DNA of 64,000 nucleotides from Mesorhizobium metallidurans STM 2683 (GTDB lineage Bacteria > Pseudomonadota > Alphaproteobacteria > Rhizobiales > Rhizobiaceae): assembly GCF_000350085.1 (NCBI RefSeq), contig NZ_CAUM01000149.1, forward strand, positions 62,001-126,000, written 5' to 3'. Positions 22,551 to 31,229 of this stretch are shown here, piece after piece (positions within the stretch are counted from its first letter, which is position 1; each line of letters opens with the position of its first letter). Under the pieces are notes generated by a model. The model searched no databases. It saw nothing but the letters and a program-made list of their open reading frames with translations, and was not told the origin of the DNA. The position numbers and the translations under genes were made by a program.

Positions 22551-23635
22551 CGCGGCTGAAAACCCGCATCGCCGAGCTGATCGATGCGACAGGTCCCATT
22601 CCCGTCAGCGAATACATGGCGCTCTGCCTGTTCGATCCCGAGGATGGCTACTACACGACACGCGAGCCGTTCGGCGCCGCAGGCGACTTCGTCACCGCGC
22701 CGGAGATCAGCCAGATGTTCGGCGAGCTTGTCGCCATCTGGCTCTACGAAGCCTGGCGGGCGACGGGCCGGCCGCTGCCGGTCATCATCGCCGAGATCGG
22801 TCCCGGCCGCGGCACGCTGATGAAGGACATGCTGCGCACCCTTTCGCGGCTCGACACGGCGCTGACCGCGGGCGCCTCGTTCGCAATGATCGAGACCAGC
22901 CCGCGGCTGACGGGAATCCAGCGGCAGACGCTTGCCGGCACATCGGCCACTATTCGTTGGCATGAAGCCATCGACACGCTGCCGCGCACCCCGCTTCTCA
23001 TCGTCGGCAATGAATTGTTCGACGCGGTGCCCATCCGCCAGTTCGTCCACGCCGGCACAGGCTGGCGCGAACGGATGATCGGGCTCGACGACACGGGCGG
23101 GTTGCGCTTTTTCGCCGGCGCCGGTTCGGTCGATCCGACGCTGCTGCCGGATGATGCCGAAGAGGCCCCGCAAGGCGCGATCGCCGAGATCGCGCCGGCC
23201 CGCACCGCCTTGATGGCGACCATCTCCGAACGACTAGCCAGGCTTGGCGGTGCCGGCCTGTTCCTCGACTACGGCCATCTCCAGCCAGGGATCGGCGACA
23301 CGTTGCAGGCCTTGCGCAAGCACGATCACGAAGATGTGCTGGCCAATCCGGGCGAGGCCGACCTTACCGCCCATGTCGATTTCGCCGCCCTCGCCGCCAT
23401 TGTCCGGGCGCATGGTCTTGATGCCCATCTTGCCACGCAAGGTGAATTCCTGGTGAGGATGGGGCTTCTCGAACGCGCCGGCCGGCTCGGCGCCAATGCC
23501 AGTGAGGCGGCCCGCGAAAAGATAGCGGGCGAGGTCGAACGCCTCGCCGGCCCGCAAGCCATGGGCGAGCTCTTCAAGGTGCTGGCTGTCCTGCCCACCG
23601 GGATTGCCGTTCCACCCTTTCCTGCAACGGATTGA
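22547..23635 (+). CDS. SAM-dependent methyltransferase, NDUFAF7/MidA family
   Basis: A 362-residue class I methyltransferase of the DUF185 family. Visible: PISQYMAL-like opening PVSEYMALCLFDPEDGYYTT, GDFVTAPEISQMFGELVAIW, the SAM loop IIAEIGPGRGTLMKDMLR, and GNELFDAVPIRQF. The mitochondrial homologue NDUFAF7 dimethylates an arginine of complex I subunit NDUFS2; a similar role in bacterial complex I is plausible but unproven. Coupled to lgt by an ATGA overlap. A minisatellite follows the stop. Confidence 0.88.
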   Translation: MTRLKTRIAELIDATGPIPVSEYMALCLFDPEDGYYTTREPFGAAGDFVTAPEISQMFGELVAIWLYEAWRATGRPLPVIIAEIGPGRGTLMKDMLRTLSRLDTALTAGASFAMIETSPRLTGIQRQTLAGTSATIRWHEAIDTLPRTPLLIVGNELFDAVPIRQFVHAGTGWRERMIGLDDTGGLRFFAGAGSVDPTLLPDDAEEAPQGAIAEIAPARTALMATISERLARLGGAGLFLDYGHLQPGIGDTLQALRKHDHEDVLANPGEADLTAHVDFAALAAIVRAHGLDAHLATQGEFLVRMGLLERAGRLGANASEAAREKIAGEVERLAGPQAMGELFKVLAVLPTGIAVPPFPATD

Positions 23636-23680
23636 CTTTTCGCTGCCGCCTCTCCCACTCTTCCGACTTCCGGCTGTCAC

Positions 23681-23770
23681 CCGTCTTTCGACTGCTGCCC
23701 TCTTTCGACTGCCGCTCACTTTTGGACTGCCGCCCTTTTTTTGACTGCCGCCCTTTTTTTGACTGCCGCT
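23681..23770. repeat. 18-bp minisatellite, five units
   Basis: Five contiguous 18-base units run from 23681 to 23770, consensus CTCTTTTTGACTGCCGCC; units 4 and 5 differ only in their last base. A degenerate sixth unit (CTCTTCCGACTTCCGGCT) lies just upstream near 23659. The array fills the gap between midA and pgeF and could be variable in copy number. Confidence 0.85.
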
Positions 23771-23804
23771 TGACGAAATCGCCCGCACGGACAACAACGC
23801 CCGC

Positions 23805-24599
23805 ATGTTGAATCAGACCAAACCGGATCCCGTTCGGTCGCCCTCGCTGGAAAAGGCGCGGGCGCAAGGCATCCGCCACGGCTATTTCACGCGCGTTGGC
23901 GGCGTCTCCGGCGGCATCTATCAGGGTCTCAACATCGGCACCGGCTCGAGCGACGACCAGACATTGGTGGCAGAGAACCGTCGCCGCGTCGCCAGTTGGA
24001 TGGGCGTGCCGGCCAGCCATCTTTTGACCGCCTACCAGATCCACTCACCTGACGTGGTCATCGCCAGGGAGCCTTTTTCCGCCGAGCGGCCCAGGGCCGA
24101 CGCCATCGTCACCGACCGGCCGGGCATCGCCATCGGCGCCTCGACCGCCGATTGCGGACCGGTCCTGTTCGCCGATGCCGAGGCGCGCATCATCGGCGCC
24201 GCGCACGCCGGCTGGAAGGGCGCTTTCACGGGCGTACTGGAAAACACCATTGCCGCTATGGAAGGCCTCGGCGCCCGGCGCGAGCGCATCGTTGCGGTTC
24301 TCGGCCCTTCCATCGGCCCCTTGAATTACGAGGTCGGACCGGAATTCGTTGCCCGCTTCGTCGAGGCCGATGCCGGCAATACCAGCTATTTCGCGCCATC
24401 GGCGAAATCGGGACATGCAATGTTCGACCTCAATCGCTACACAGTCGATCGGCTCGCCAAGGCGGGCGTGACCGCCGAGGGGCTCGGCCGCTGCACCTAC
24501 GCCGAGGAGGATCTGTTCTATTCCTACCGGCGCACCACGCATCGCAAGGAACCGGATTACGGGCGGCAGATTTCGGCAATTGTTTTGGAGAAAGAGTAA
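23805..24599 (+). CDS. pgeF: Peptidoglycan editing factor PgeF (YlmD/YfiH, Cu-oxidase_4)
   Basis: A 264-residue protein of the multicopper-oxidase-like YfiH family. Metal ligands sit in YQIHSPDVV, STADCGPVLF and AAHAGWKGAF, and the C-terminus RCTYAEEDLFYSYRR is characteristic. In E. coli PgeF prevents wrong incorporation of serine into the peptidoglycan stem peptide; homologues also show purine nucleoside phosphorylase/deaminase activity. The stop overlaps the next start (TAATG). The minisatellite lies 34 bases upstream of the ATG. Confidence 0.9.
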   Translation: MLNQTKPDPVRSPSLEKARAQGIRHGYFTRVGGVSGGIYQGLNIGTGSSDDQTLVAENRRRVASWMGVPASHLLTAYQIHSPDVVIAREPFSAERPRADAIVTDRPGIAIGASTADCGPVLFADAEARIIGAAHAGWKGAFTGVLENTIAAMEGLGARRERIVAVLGPSIGPLNYEVGPEFVARFVEADAGNTSYFAPSAKSGHAMFDLNRYTVDRLAKAGVTAEGLGRCTYAEEDLFYSYRRTTHRKEPDYGRQISAIVLEKE

Positions 24600-25750
24600 T
24601 GGCGTTGCATTTCGAACGGTCGGAATTTGACGCGCGGCGCGACCGGCTGATGATCGAACTCGCCGAGAAGAAGCTCGACGCCGTGCTGCTGTTCGCGCAG
24701 GAGAGCATGTACTGGCTGACCGGCTACGACACGTTCGGTTTCTGCTTCTTCCAGTGCCTGGTGGTAAAGGCCGACGGCTCGATGGTCCTGCTCACCCGTT
24801 CGGCCGATCTGCGCCAAGCGCGCCACACCTCCATCATCGACAATATCGTGCTGTGGACGGACCGCGACGGCGCCAATCCGGCGATCGACCTGCGCAATCT
24901 GCTCAACGATCTCGACCTGCTCGGCGCCCGCATCGGCGTCGAATACGACACCCACGGCCTGACCGCCTTCAATGGCCGCCGCCTGGACGAGCAATTGCAG
25001 ACCTTTGGCCAGATCGCCGACGCGTCGGGCATCGTTAGCCGGCTGCGCCTGTTCAAGAGCCCGGCCGAGATCGCCAAGGCGGAAAAGGCGGCAAATCTCG
25101 CCGACGATGCGCTGGATGCGGCGCTGCCGCTGATCAAGCAGGGCGGCGACGAAGCCTTGATCCTTGCCGCCATGCAGGGCGCGGTCTTCGCCGGCGGTGG
25201 TGATTATCCGGCCAACGAGTTCATCATCGGTTCCGGTGCGGACGCACTGCTTTGCCGCTACAAGGCCGGACGCCGCAAACTGACCAAGAACGACCAGCTG
25301 ACACTCGAATGGGCCGGCGTCTTCCATCACTATCATGCCCCGATGATGCGCACCGTGCTAACCGGCAAAGTGTCAAAGCGTCACCAGGAGCTTTTCGACG
25401 CCGCTCGCGCGGCACTTTTAGCAGTCGAAAAAGCCATGACGCCGGGAAATACCTTCGGCGATGTGTTCGACGCCCATGCCCGCACGCTGGAAGCCCACAA
25501 CCTGACCAAGCACCGGCTGAACGCCTGCGGCTATTCGGTCGGCGCCCGCTTCACCCCGTCCTGGATGGACATGCCGATGTTCTATCAGGGCAATCCCGAA
25601 CCGATCGCGCCCAACATGACGTTGTTCGCCCATATGATCATCATGGATTCGGAAACGGAGACCGCGATGACGCTTGGCCGCACCTATCTGACCACTGAAT
25701 CGCAGCCGAAGCCGCTGTCCCGCCATGATCTCGACTTGATCGTGCAGTGA
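24599..25750 (+). CDS. M24-fold (creatinase/Xaa-Pro peptidase-like) protein lacking metal ligands
   Basis: A 383-residue pita-bread-fold protein: N-terminal creatinase domain (ALHFERSEFDARRDRLMIEL; MYWLTGYDTFGFCFFQCLVV) and C-terminal M24 domain. Where metallopeptidases carry D, D, H, E, E, this one shows LTLEWAGVFHHYHAPMMRT, CGYSVGARF and MDSETETAM, so the metal site appears lost. That pattern resembles metal-free relatives such as creatinase and ectoine hydrolase (DoeA), suggesting amidohydrolase chemistry instead of dipeptide cleavage. Cotranscribed with pgeF by one-base overlap. Confidence 0.82.
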   Translation: MALHFERSEFDARRDRLMIELAEKKLDAVLLFAQESMYWLTGYDTFGFCFFQCLVVKADGSMVLLTRSADLRQARHTSIIDNIVLWTDRDGANPAIDLRNLLNDLDLLGARIGVEYDTHGLTAFNGRRLDEQLQTFGQIADASGIVSRLRLFKSPAEIAKAEKAANLADDALDAALPLIKQGGDEALILAAMQGAVFAGGGDYPANEFIIGSGADALLCRYKAGRRKLTKNDQLTLEWAGVFHHYHAPMMRTVLTGKVSKRHQELFDAARAALLAVEKAMTPGNTFGDVFDAHARTLEAHNLTKHRLNACGYSVGARFTPSWMDMPMFYQGNPEPIAPNMTLFAHMIIMDSETETAMTLGRTYLTTESQPKPLSRHDLDLIVQ

Positions 25751-25786
25751 ATCCATAATGGGGGCGGTCATCGGAGTTTCAGGCAA

Positions 25787-26410
25787 ATGAGACGATCGCA
25801 TGTGACGACCGTGTCATTGCTCGCGGCGCTGGCGCTGGCCGCGTGCACCAATGCCAAGGACGTTCTCGAGCCCTCGGCTATCGCCCCGCAATCGACACAG
25901 TCCGTGGCCGGAGCCGGCACCACGCCCCCTGCAACGCCCGCCCCACCGGCAGCTGGCGCGCAGCCCGCAACGGCACCTGCTGCCTCTGCGCAAGCCGCGG
26001 CGCCGACCGTGCCGTCCGCCAAGAGCGCCTCGGCCATCGCGCGGACCCGGCTGCAGGTGGCGCCGATCGTTGGCGCGTCGGTGGAAGCGGCGACGCCGCT
26101 GACCGCTGAACTCCAGACGCGCGCCAAGCAACGCGGCATCACGCTTGCCGGCAGCACCGACCAGGCCGCCACCCACGTGCTGAAGGGCTATTTCTCGACG
26201 ATGTCGGAAGGCAAGGACACCACCGTCATCTATGTCTGGGACGTCTATGACCCCTCGGGAAACCGGCTGCACCGCATCAACGGCCAGCAGAAGGCGCCCT
26301 CCGCCAACGGCGCCGAAGGCTGGGCGGCGGTCGCGCCGGCGACCATGCAGTCGATCGCCGACCAGACGATCGACCAGTTCGCCACTTGGCTTGGCGGGCA
26401 AGCGGGGTGA
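25787..26410 (+). CDS. Putative lipoprotein (207 aa)
   Basis: Signal peptide with lipobox LALAAC (cysteine at about 20), a 60-residue proline/alanine linker, then a globular domain with RLQVAPIVGASVEAATPLTAEL, ATHVLKGYFST and VIYVWDVYDPSGNRLHRI. The domain reads like a periplasmic beta-rich module of unknown function widespread in rhizobia. Likely an outer-membrane lipoprotein. It follows the M24 gene by 36 bases and may belong to the same transcript. No family name can be given. Confidence 0.7.
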   Translation: MRRSHVTTVSLLAALALAACTNAKDVLEPSAIAPQSTQSVAGAGTTPPATPAPPAAGAQPATAPAASAQAAAPTVPSAKSASAIARTRLQVAPIVGASVEAATPLTAELQTRAKQRGITLAGSTDQAATHVLKGYFSTMSEGKDTTVIYVWDVYDPSGNRLHRINGQQKAPSANGAEGWAAVAPATMQSIADQTIDQFATWLGGQAG

Positions 26411-26491
26411 CAGGGTGCCCGCAGACGGCATGCCGGCTTTGACAGCTGTAAACGTTTATTGAGATTAGCCGGCGGATTCCCGATCACGACG

Positions 26492-26519
26492 CTTGCAATA
26501 CCGGCACGGGCCGCTAAAA
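26492..26519 (+). promoter_or_regulatory. Candidate sigma-70 promoter of prs
   Basis: CTTGCA (26492-26497), 16-base spacer, CTAAAA (26514-26519), 60 bases before the prs start. A second option, TTGACA at 26439, lacks a good -10. Confidence 0.4.
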
Positions 26520-26579
26520 GCCCGACTAAGAGGCTCAAGCGAGTCTGTCAGAGTCTCCATCCTTCGCCAGGAACGGTGC

Positions 26580-27515
26580 ATGAAGCTCTTCGCGGGCAAT
26601 TCCAACAGGGTGCTGGCTGAAGCGGTCGCCCGCTATCTCAACATTCCCCTGGGCAAGGCCAGCGTCAGACGCTTCGCCGATCAGGAAATCTTCGTCGAGA
26701 TCCAGGAGAATGTGCGTGGCGAGGATGTCTTCATCCTGCAGTCCACCTCGTTCCCGACCAACGATCACCTGATGGAACTGCTCATCATGATCGATGCTTT
26801 CATGCGCTCCTCGGCCAGGCGCATCACGGCGGTCATTCCCTATTTCGGCTATGCCAGGCAGGACCGCCGCGCCTCCGGCCGCACGCCGATCTCGGCCAAG
26901 CTGGTCGCCAACATGATCACCCGGGCCGGCGTCGATCGTGTGTTGACGCTCGATCTCCATGCCGGTCAGATCCAGGGCTTTTTCGATATCCCGACCGACA
27001 ATCTGTTCTCCGTGCCGGTCATGGCCCGCGACGTGAAGGCGAAATACAAGCAGCTTGCCAATGTCGTCGTCGTTTCGCCCGATATCGGCGGCGTGGTGCG
27101 GGCCCGCGCGCTGGCCAAGCGCTTCGACGCGCAACTCGCCATCGTCGACAAGCGTCGCGAGCGTCCGGGCGAATCGGAAGTCATGAACATCATCGGCGCG
27201 GTCGCCGGCAAGGATTGCCTGTTGATCGACGACATCGTCGATTCGGGCGGCACGCTGTGCAACGCCGCCGACGCGCTGCTTGCCAATGGCGCCACCAGCG
27301 TCACCGCCTACATCACCCATGGCGTGTTGTCGGGCGGCGCCGTTGCCCGCATCAGCGGCTCGAAGCTGCAGGAACTGGTCATCACCGATTCCATCCAGCC
27401 GACGCAAGGTGTGCTCGACGCGCCCAACATCCGCGTCATCTCCATCGCCGACCTGATGGGCGAGGCGATCTCGCGCACCGCGACCGAGGAATCGGTGTCG
27501 AGCCTGTTCGACTAA
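26580..27515 (+). CDS. prs: Ribose-phosphate pyrophosphokinase
   Basis: The cytoplasmic enzyme that makes PRPP from ribose-5-phosphate and ATP for purine, pyrimidine, histidine and NAD synthesis. Class I features: MKLFAGNSNRVLAEAVARYL opening, SVRRFADQEIFVEIQENVRG, PYFGYARQDRR, the metal-binding DLHAGQIQGFFDIP, and PRPP loop LLIDDIVDSGGTL. 311 residues is the usual length. The ATG at 26580 is the conserved start; a frame from 26493 adds 29 residues. Monocistronic. Confidence 0.97.
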   Translation: MKLFAGNSNRVLAEAVARYLNIPLGKASVRRFADQEIFVEIQENVRGEDVFILQSTSFPTNDHLMELLIMIDAFMRSSARRITAVIPYFGYARQDRRASGRTPISAKLVANMITRAGVDRVLTLDLHAGQIQGFFDIPTDNLFSVPVMARDVKAKYKQLANVVVVSPDIGGVVRARALAKRFDAQLAIVDKRRERPGESEVMNIIGAVAGKDCLLIDDIVDSGGTLCNAADALLANGATSVTAYITHGVLSGGAVARISGSKLQELVITDSIQPTQGVLDAPNIRVISIADLMGEAISRTATEESVSSLFD

Positions 27516-27762
27516 ACCGAAGTTTGCGCTCGCGAGACAAGCAACTGCTTGATTTGATTCGCGTATCTGAAAAGTGGGTTTTTCCGCTACTGGACACACC
27601 CCCCACTGGCATCAACGAACGTTTTCAGCCGAATCGAATCACAAATTGGCCGAGGTGTGAAGGGCGAAATGGACAGAGACATGGACACTTCTCAAAAGCG
27701 ATTTTCGGCCCAACCGACTCAAAAGATTCAGCTTTCAGCGGTTTAGGGCCGCGAACTTCGGA
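27516..27762. other. Gene-free segment bounded by an imperfect inverted repeat
   Basis: The prs end carries AACCGAAGTTTGCGC and the araC end carries (reverse strand) AGTCCGAAGTTCGCGG, giving inverted CCGAAGTTyGCG ends about 240 bases apart. Inside, TTGATTTGATTCG is mirrored by CGAATCGAATCA. No ORF is convincing. It may be a small decayed element or just the convergent junction. Confidence 0.35.
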
Positions 27763-28653
27763 CTAAACCCCGGAAGGCAGCAATCTGGTTCCTGTGTCGG
27801 GCGTTGCCCGCCGTGCGGCATCAACGCTGTCGCGCGCGCCGCGCATATAGCCGCGCGGTGAGGCTCCCAGCATGCGCTTGAACATGGTGATGAAGGCCGG
27901 CACGCTGTCATAGCCGAGATCGAGCGCCACCCTGGTGATCGGCTCGCCGTCGGCCAACCGCGGCAGCGCCGCGAACAGGCAGGCCTGCTGGCGCCAGGTC
28001 GACAGCGACAGCCCGGTCTGGCGCTGGAAGGCGCGGGTGAACGAGCGCCGGCTCATGCCGACAGCGTCGGCCCATTCATCGATCGTCGCATGCGGCGAGG
28101 GCGCCGCAACGAAGCGCCGGCACAGCGCCGCAAGCCTTGGATCCGAAGGAAAAGGCAGGCCGAGCGGCCTTTCCGGTAGGTTCGGGATCTCATGCAGCAG
28201 AAGATTCATGATCAGCCCGCCGCGCCCTTCAAGCTCGGCGCCCTGTGGCAACTTTTCCGATTCCACGATCAGGCTGTGCATCAGATCGGTGATGCCGACG
28301 ACACGTAAGCCGTCCGGCAACCCGGCAATGGCGTCAGGCATGACATAGACCGAGCGCATGCTGACATCGCCCAGCATCTCGACGGAATGCTCGGTGCCGG
28401 CGGGGATCCACATGGCATGGTCGGGCGGCACCATCCAGCGCCCATGACGTGTCGTCACCAGCACGACACCGACAAGCGCATGCAGCAACTGGCTGCGGCT
28501 GTGACGATGCTGCGGCACGTGATAACCGTCGGGATATTCGGTCGGCAGCGCCACCGCCGGCCCGACGGCCTCTTCCAGCCACTGCCAGCGGCGCTCGTGC
28601 AGTTGCCCGAGTTCGGCGGCGTCCGCTTTGAAGATTTCCTTGCCATGCGGCAT
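27763..28653 (-). CDS. AraC-family transcriptional regulator (cupin + HTH)
   Basis: A 296-residue regulator: N-terminal AraC-type cupin (YHVPQHRHSRSQLLHALVGVV; MWIPAGTEHSVEMLG) and C-terminal double helix-turn-helix (TIDEWADAVGMSRRSFTRAFQRQTG; ITRVALDLGYDSVPAFITMFKRMLGASPRGY). It is divergent from an Fsr-like MFS exporter gene 131 bases away and most likely controls it. ATG at 28653 is chosen; a GTG at 28692 would add 13 residues. Inducer unknown. Confidence 0.9.
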   Translation of the reverse strand: MPHGKEIFKADAAELGQLHERRWQWLEEAVGPAVALPTEYPDGYHVPQHRHSRSQLLHALVGVVLVTTRHGRWMVPPDHAMWIPAGTEHSVEMLGDVSMRSVYVMPDAIAGLPDGLRVVGITDLMHSLIVESEKLPQGAELEGRGGLIMNLLLHEIPNLPERPLGLPFPSDPRLAALCRRFVAAPSPHATIDEWADAVGMSRRSFTRAFQRQTGLSLSTWRQQACLFAALPRLADGEPITRVALDLGYDSVPAFITMFKRMLGASPRGYMRGARDSVDAARRATPDTGTRLLPSGV

Positions 28654-28784
28654 CGCCAATGGCCCACTCGCGAAACTATTGGACCAAACCACGAAAGAAG
28701 TCGCCCGGCAAGTAACTTATAAGGCAACCCGGCGATAAGGCCGCCTGTGGGAGCGCCCCGCCAGAAAGACCTCGGAGCATTGCC

Positions 28785-30035
28785 TTGACCGACACCACAG
28801 CCACCACCGTCGCCACGCCAGCGACGGCCAGCCACAGTTCGGCGCAAGCGACGGCCTTCACCGTCATTCTTGCGGTGAGCTTCTGCCATTTCATCAACGA
28901 CGTCATGCAGTCGCTGCTGTCGGCCATCTATCCCTTGCTGAAGGACAATTATCGTCTCGATTTCTGGCAGATCGGGCTCTTGACCTTCACCTTCCAGGTG
29001 ACAGCGTCCTTGCTGCAGCCATTGATCGGCATGGCCACCGACAAGCGGCCGATGCCCTATTCGCTGCCCTATGGCATGGCGTCCTCATTGATCGGCCTGG
29101 TCGTTCTCGCCTATGCCGGACATTATTTTCTGCTGTTGATCGGCGCCTCGCTGATCGGGATCGGCTCGGCGATCTTCCACCCGGAATCCTCGCGCATCGC
29201 CCGCTTCGCCTCCGGCGGCCGCTTCGGCCTGGCACAATCGCTGTTTCAGGTCGGCGGCAATTTCGGCCAGGCCATGGGGCCGCTGCTGGCGGCCTTCATC
29301 GTCGTGCCCTTCGGTCAGACCAGCATTTCCTGGTTCGCCGTCGGCTCGCTGATCGGCATCGTCGCGCTCTGGCAGGTCGGCGGTTGGTACAGCCGCCTGC
29401 GCGCCGCGCAGGCAAACCGCAAGGCAGCGAGCTTCGTCTCGCCCTTCCCGCGCCGCAAGGTCATGTGGGCATTGGCGGTGCTGACGCTGCTGGTGCTGAC
29501 CAAGAACGCCTATATCGCCAGCCTCTCCAGCTACTACACCTTCTACGCCATCCATAAGTTCGGCGTTTCGGTGCAGATGTCGCAAGTCATGCTGTTCCTG
29601 TTCCTCGGCGCGTCGGCGCTGGGCATCCTGCTCGGCGGACCGTTCGGCGACCGCTACGGACAGAAGGCGATGATCTGGTTCTCGATCGTCGGCGTGCTGC
29701 CCTTCACGCTGGCCCTGCCCTACGCCAATTTCGAATGGACGATGGTGCTGACGGTGCTGATCGGCCTGATCCTGTCCTCGGCCTTCTCCAACATCGTCGT
29801 CTTTGCGCAGGAACTGGTGCCCGGCCGTGTCGGCATGATCGCCGGCATCTTCTTCGGCTTCGCCTTCGGCATGGGCGGCATCGCCGCCGCTGTGCTCGGC
29901 GTAGTCGCCGACATGAAAGGCATCGATTTCGTCTTCCAGGTCTGCTCGTATTTGCCGCTGCTCGGCCTGCTGACGGTGTTCCTGCCCAATATGAAGGAAG
30001 CGAGAAAGCTGGAAGCCGGCGCGGCGAGCAGGTGA
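28785..30035 (+). CDS. MFS transporter, fosmidomycin-resistance (Fsr) family
   Basis: An inner-membrane exporter of 416 residues with twelve hydrophobic helices. SFCHFINDVMQSLLSAIYPLLK and the motif GIGSAIFHPESSRIARFASGGR FGLAQSLFQVGGN are typical of the Fsr branch of the major facilitator superfamily, which exports fosmidomycin and other compounds in exchange for protons. The frame begins with TTG at 28785, eight bases after GGAG. It faces the AraC regulator, and a good terminator follows. Confidence 0.88.
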   Translation: MTDTTATTVATPATASHSSAQATAFTVILAVSFCHFINDVMQSLLSAIYPLLKDNYRLDFWQIGLLTFTFQVTASLLQPLIGMATDKRPMPYSLPYGMASSLIGLVVLAYAGHYFLLLIGASLIGIGSAIFHPESSRIARFASGGRFGLAQSLFQVGGNFGQAMGPLLAAFIVVPFGQTSISWFAVGSLIGIVALWQVGGWYSRLRAAQANRKAASFVSPFPRRKVMWALAVLTLLVLTKNAYIASLSSYYTFYAIHKFGVSVQMSQVMLFLFLGASALGILLGGPFGDRYGQKAMIWFSIVGVLPFTLALPYANFEWTMVLTVLIGLILSSAFSNIVVFAQELVPGRVGMIAGIFFGFAFGMGGIAAAVLGVVADMKGIDFVFQVCSYLPLLGLLTVFLPNMKEARKLEAGAASR

Positions 30036-30057
30036 ACGCGACCTAGGCTGCGACTGG

Positions 30058-30088
30058 GAAAAGCACCCGCCTCAGGCGGATGCTTTTC
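30058..30088. terminator. Terminator after the Fsr-like gene
   Basis: GAAAAGCA-C-CCGCC (30058-30071), loop TCA, GGCGG-A-TGCTTTTC (30075-30088): a 13-bp stem with one mismatch and flanking A and T runs, usable in both directions. Confidence 0.85.
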
Positions 30089-30109
30089 TATTCCATTCCG
30101 AAAAATATC

Positions 30110-30540
30110 CTAGGCCTTGAAGAAGGCCAGCAGGTCGGCGTTGATGACATCGGCATGGGTCGTGGCCATGCCATGCGGGAAGCCTTGTAGACCTTGAGCT
30201 CGCCCTTCTTGAGCAGCTTGATTGCCAGTAGGGCCGAGTCCGCCATGGGGACGATCTGGTCGTCGTCACCATGCATGACCAGAACCGGCACGTCGATTGT
30301 CTTCAGATCCTCAGTAAAGTCGGTTTCCGAGAAGGCCTTGATGCAATCATAATGCGCCTTGGTGCCGCCCATCATGCCCTGACGCCACCAATTGTCGATG
30401 ATCCCTTGTGAGACTTCCGCGCCGGGACGGTTGAAACCGTAAAACGGACCGGCCGGAACGTCGCGGAAGAACTGGGCGCGATTGGCCGCCTGGGCGGAAC
30501 GGAAACCGTCGAAGACCTCGATTGGCAGGCCGCCGGGAGA
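30110..30540 (-). pseudogene. Truncated, frameshifted alpha/beta hydrolase (non-haem peroxidase-like)
   Basis: The minus strand encodes the C-terminal half of a haloperoxidase-like alpha/beta hydrolase: PGGLPIEVFDGFR, FYGFNRPGAEVSQGIIDNWW, and VPVLVMHGDDDQIVP with the catalytic aspartate region. The nucleophile-elbow half is missing; similarity stops at 30537-30540, where a MarR fragment begins on the other strand. Near 30185 a single G is missing (AAGGCTTCC instead of AAGGGCTTCC), which shifts the frame away from the expected GFPHGMATTHADVINADLL end. Two lesions make this a pseudogene. Confidence 0.8.
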
Positions 30541-30880
30541 GATGGGGATCACCTATCCGCAGTATCTCGTGCTGAACGCGCTGGGAGAGGCCGACGGCAT
30601 GTCGGTTGGCAGCATCGCGCACCGGCTCGCCTTGGAATCGAGCACCGTCACACCGCTGGTGAAGCGCATGGAACAGGCGGGGCTGGTCACCCGCCAGCGC
30701 AGCCAGACCGATGAGCGCCAGGTGCAGGTCGATCTGACTGCGGCCGGGCGCGCACTGCTCATCCAGTGCAACTGTCTGAACGAGACTCTGATCGTGCGCT
30801 CGGGCATGACGTTGGCACAGATTGATGCCCTGAACCGGCAGGTCCAGGCGCTGCGCAATGCGTTGAGTGGTGGCCTATAG
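30538..30880 (+). pseudogene. N-terminally truncated MarR-family regulator
   Basis: The frame MGITYPQYLVLNALGEADGM then IAHRLALESSTVTPLVKRMEQAGLVTRQRS and ALRNALSGGL is the DNA-binding core and C-terminus of an OhrR-like MarR protein. The usual 30-40 N-terminal residues are absent because the sequence turns into the opposite-strand hydrolase at about 30540. The ATG at 30542 has GGGAGA only two bases before it, so expression is doubtful. Without the N-terminal dimer helix and redox cysteine, function is unlikely. Confidence 0.72.
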
Positions 30881-31229
30881 CCAGCCGCCAGATGGCCACT
30901 TGGGTTAGCGGATACGGCAGTCGATTGCACTACGACCTTCGAAATGAGAATGTCGGCTCACAGCTCCAAGCCCGGCATTCGTTGGCCTTTCAGCCACGAC
31001 TTTCAGCCACGGCTTGCACCCTTTCCCGCCTTCGGCTATAGAGCCGCCACCCGCGTAGACACCCTTGGAGGCAACGCGGCGGAAGGCTGCCTTCCCTTGT
31101 GATCCCGAACACAGGTCCGCTTGCTTATGCGGCTGCCGGCTTTCGGATATCCAGGCCCGGCGGCTTTCGACGTTTACGGCCCAGCCACGCTGACCGTGAG
31201 CGCTCCAGAACAACGCGAAAGGAAATGTC
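30881..31229. other. Intergenic region upstream of rplY
   Basis: No gene seen. It contains a repeated TTTCAGCCACG (30989 and 31002 region), a good sigma-70 promoter at 31013-31041, and therefore a leader of about 180 bases before rplY. Confidence 0.5.
31013..31041 (+). promoter_or_regulatory. Sigma-70 promoter of rplY-pth
   Basis: CTTGCA (31013-31018), 17-base spacer, CTATAG (31036-31041), close to the alphaproteobacterial consensus CTTGAC-17-CTATAT. Confidence 0.55.

Noticed and set aside
23681..23770. Tandem 18-bp units considered as a CRISPR array
   Set aside because: Units are contiguous without spacers and no cas gene is present.
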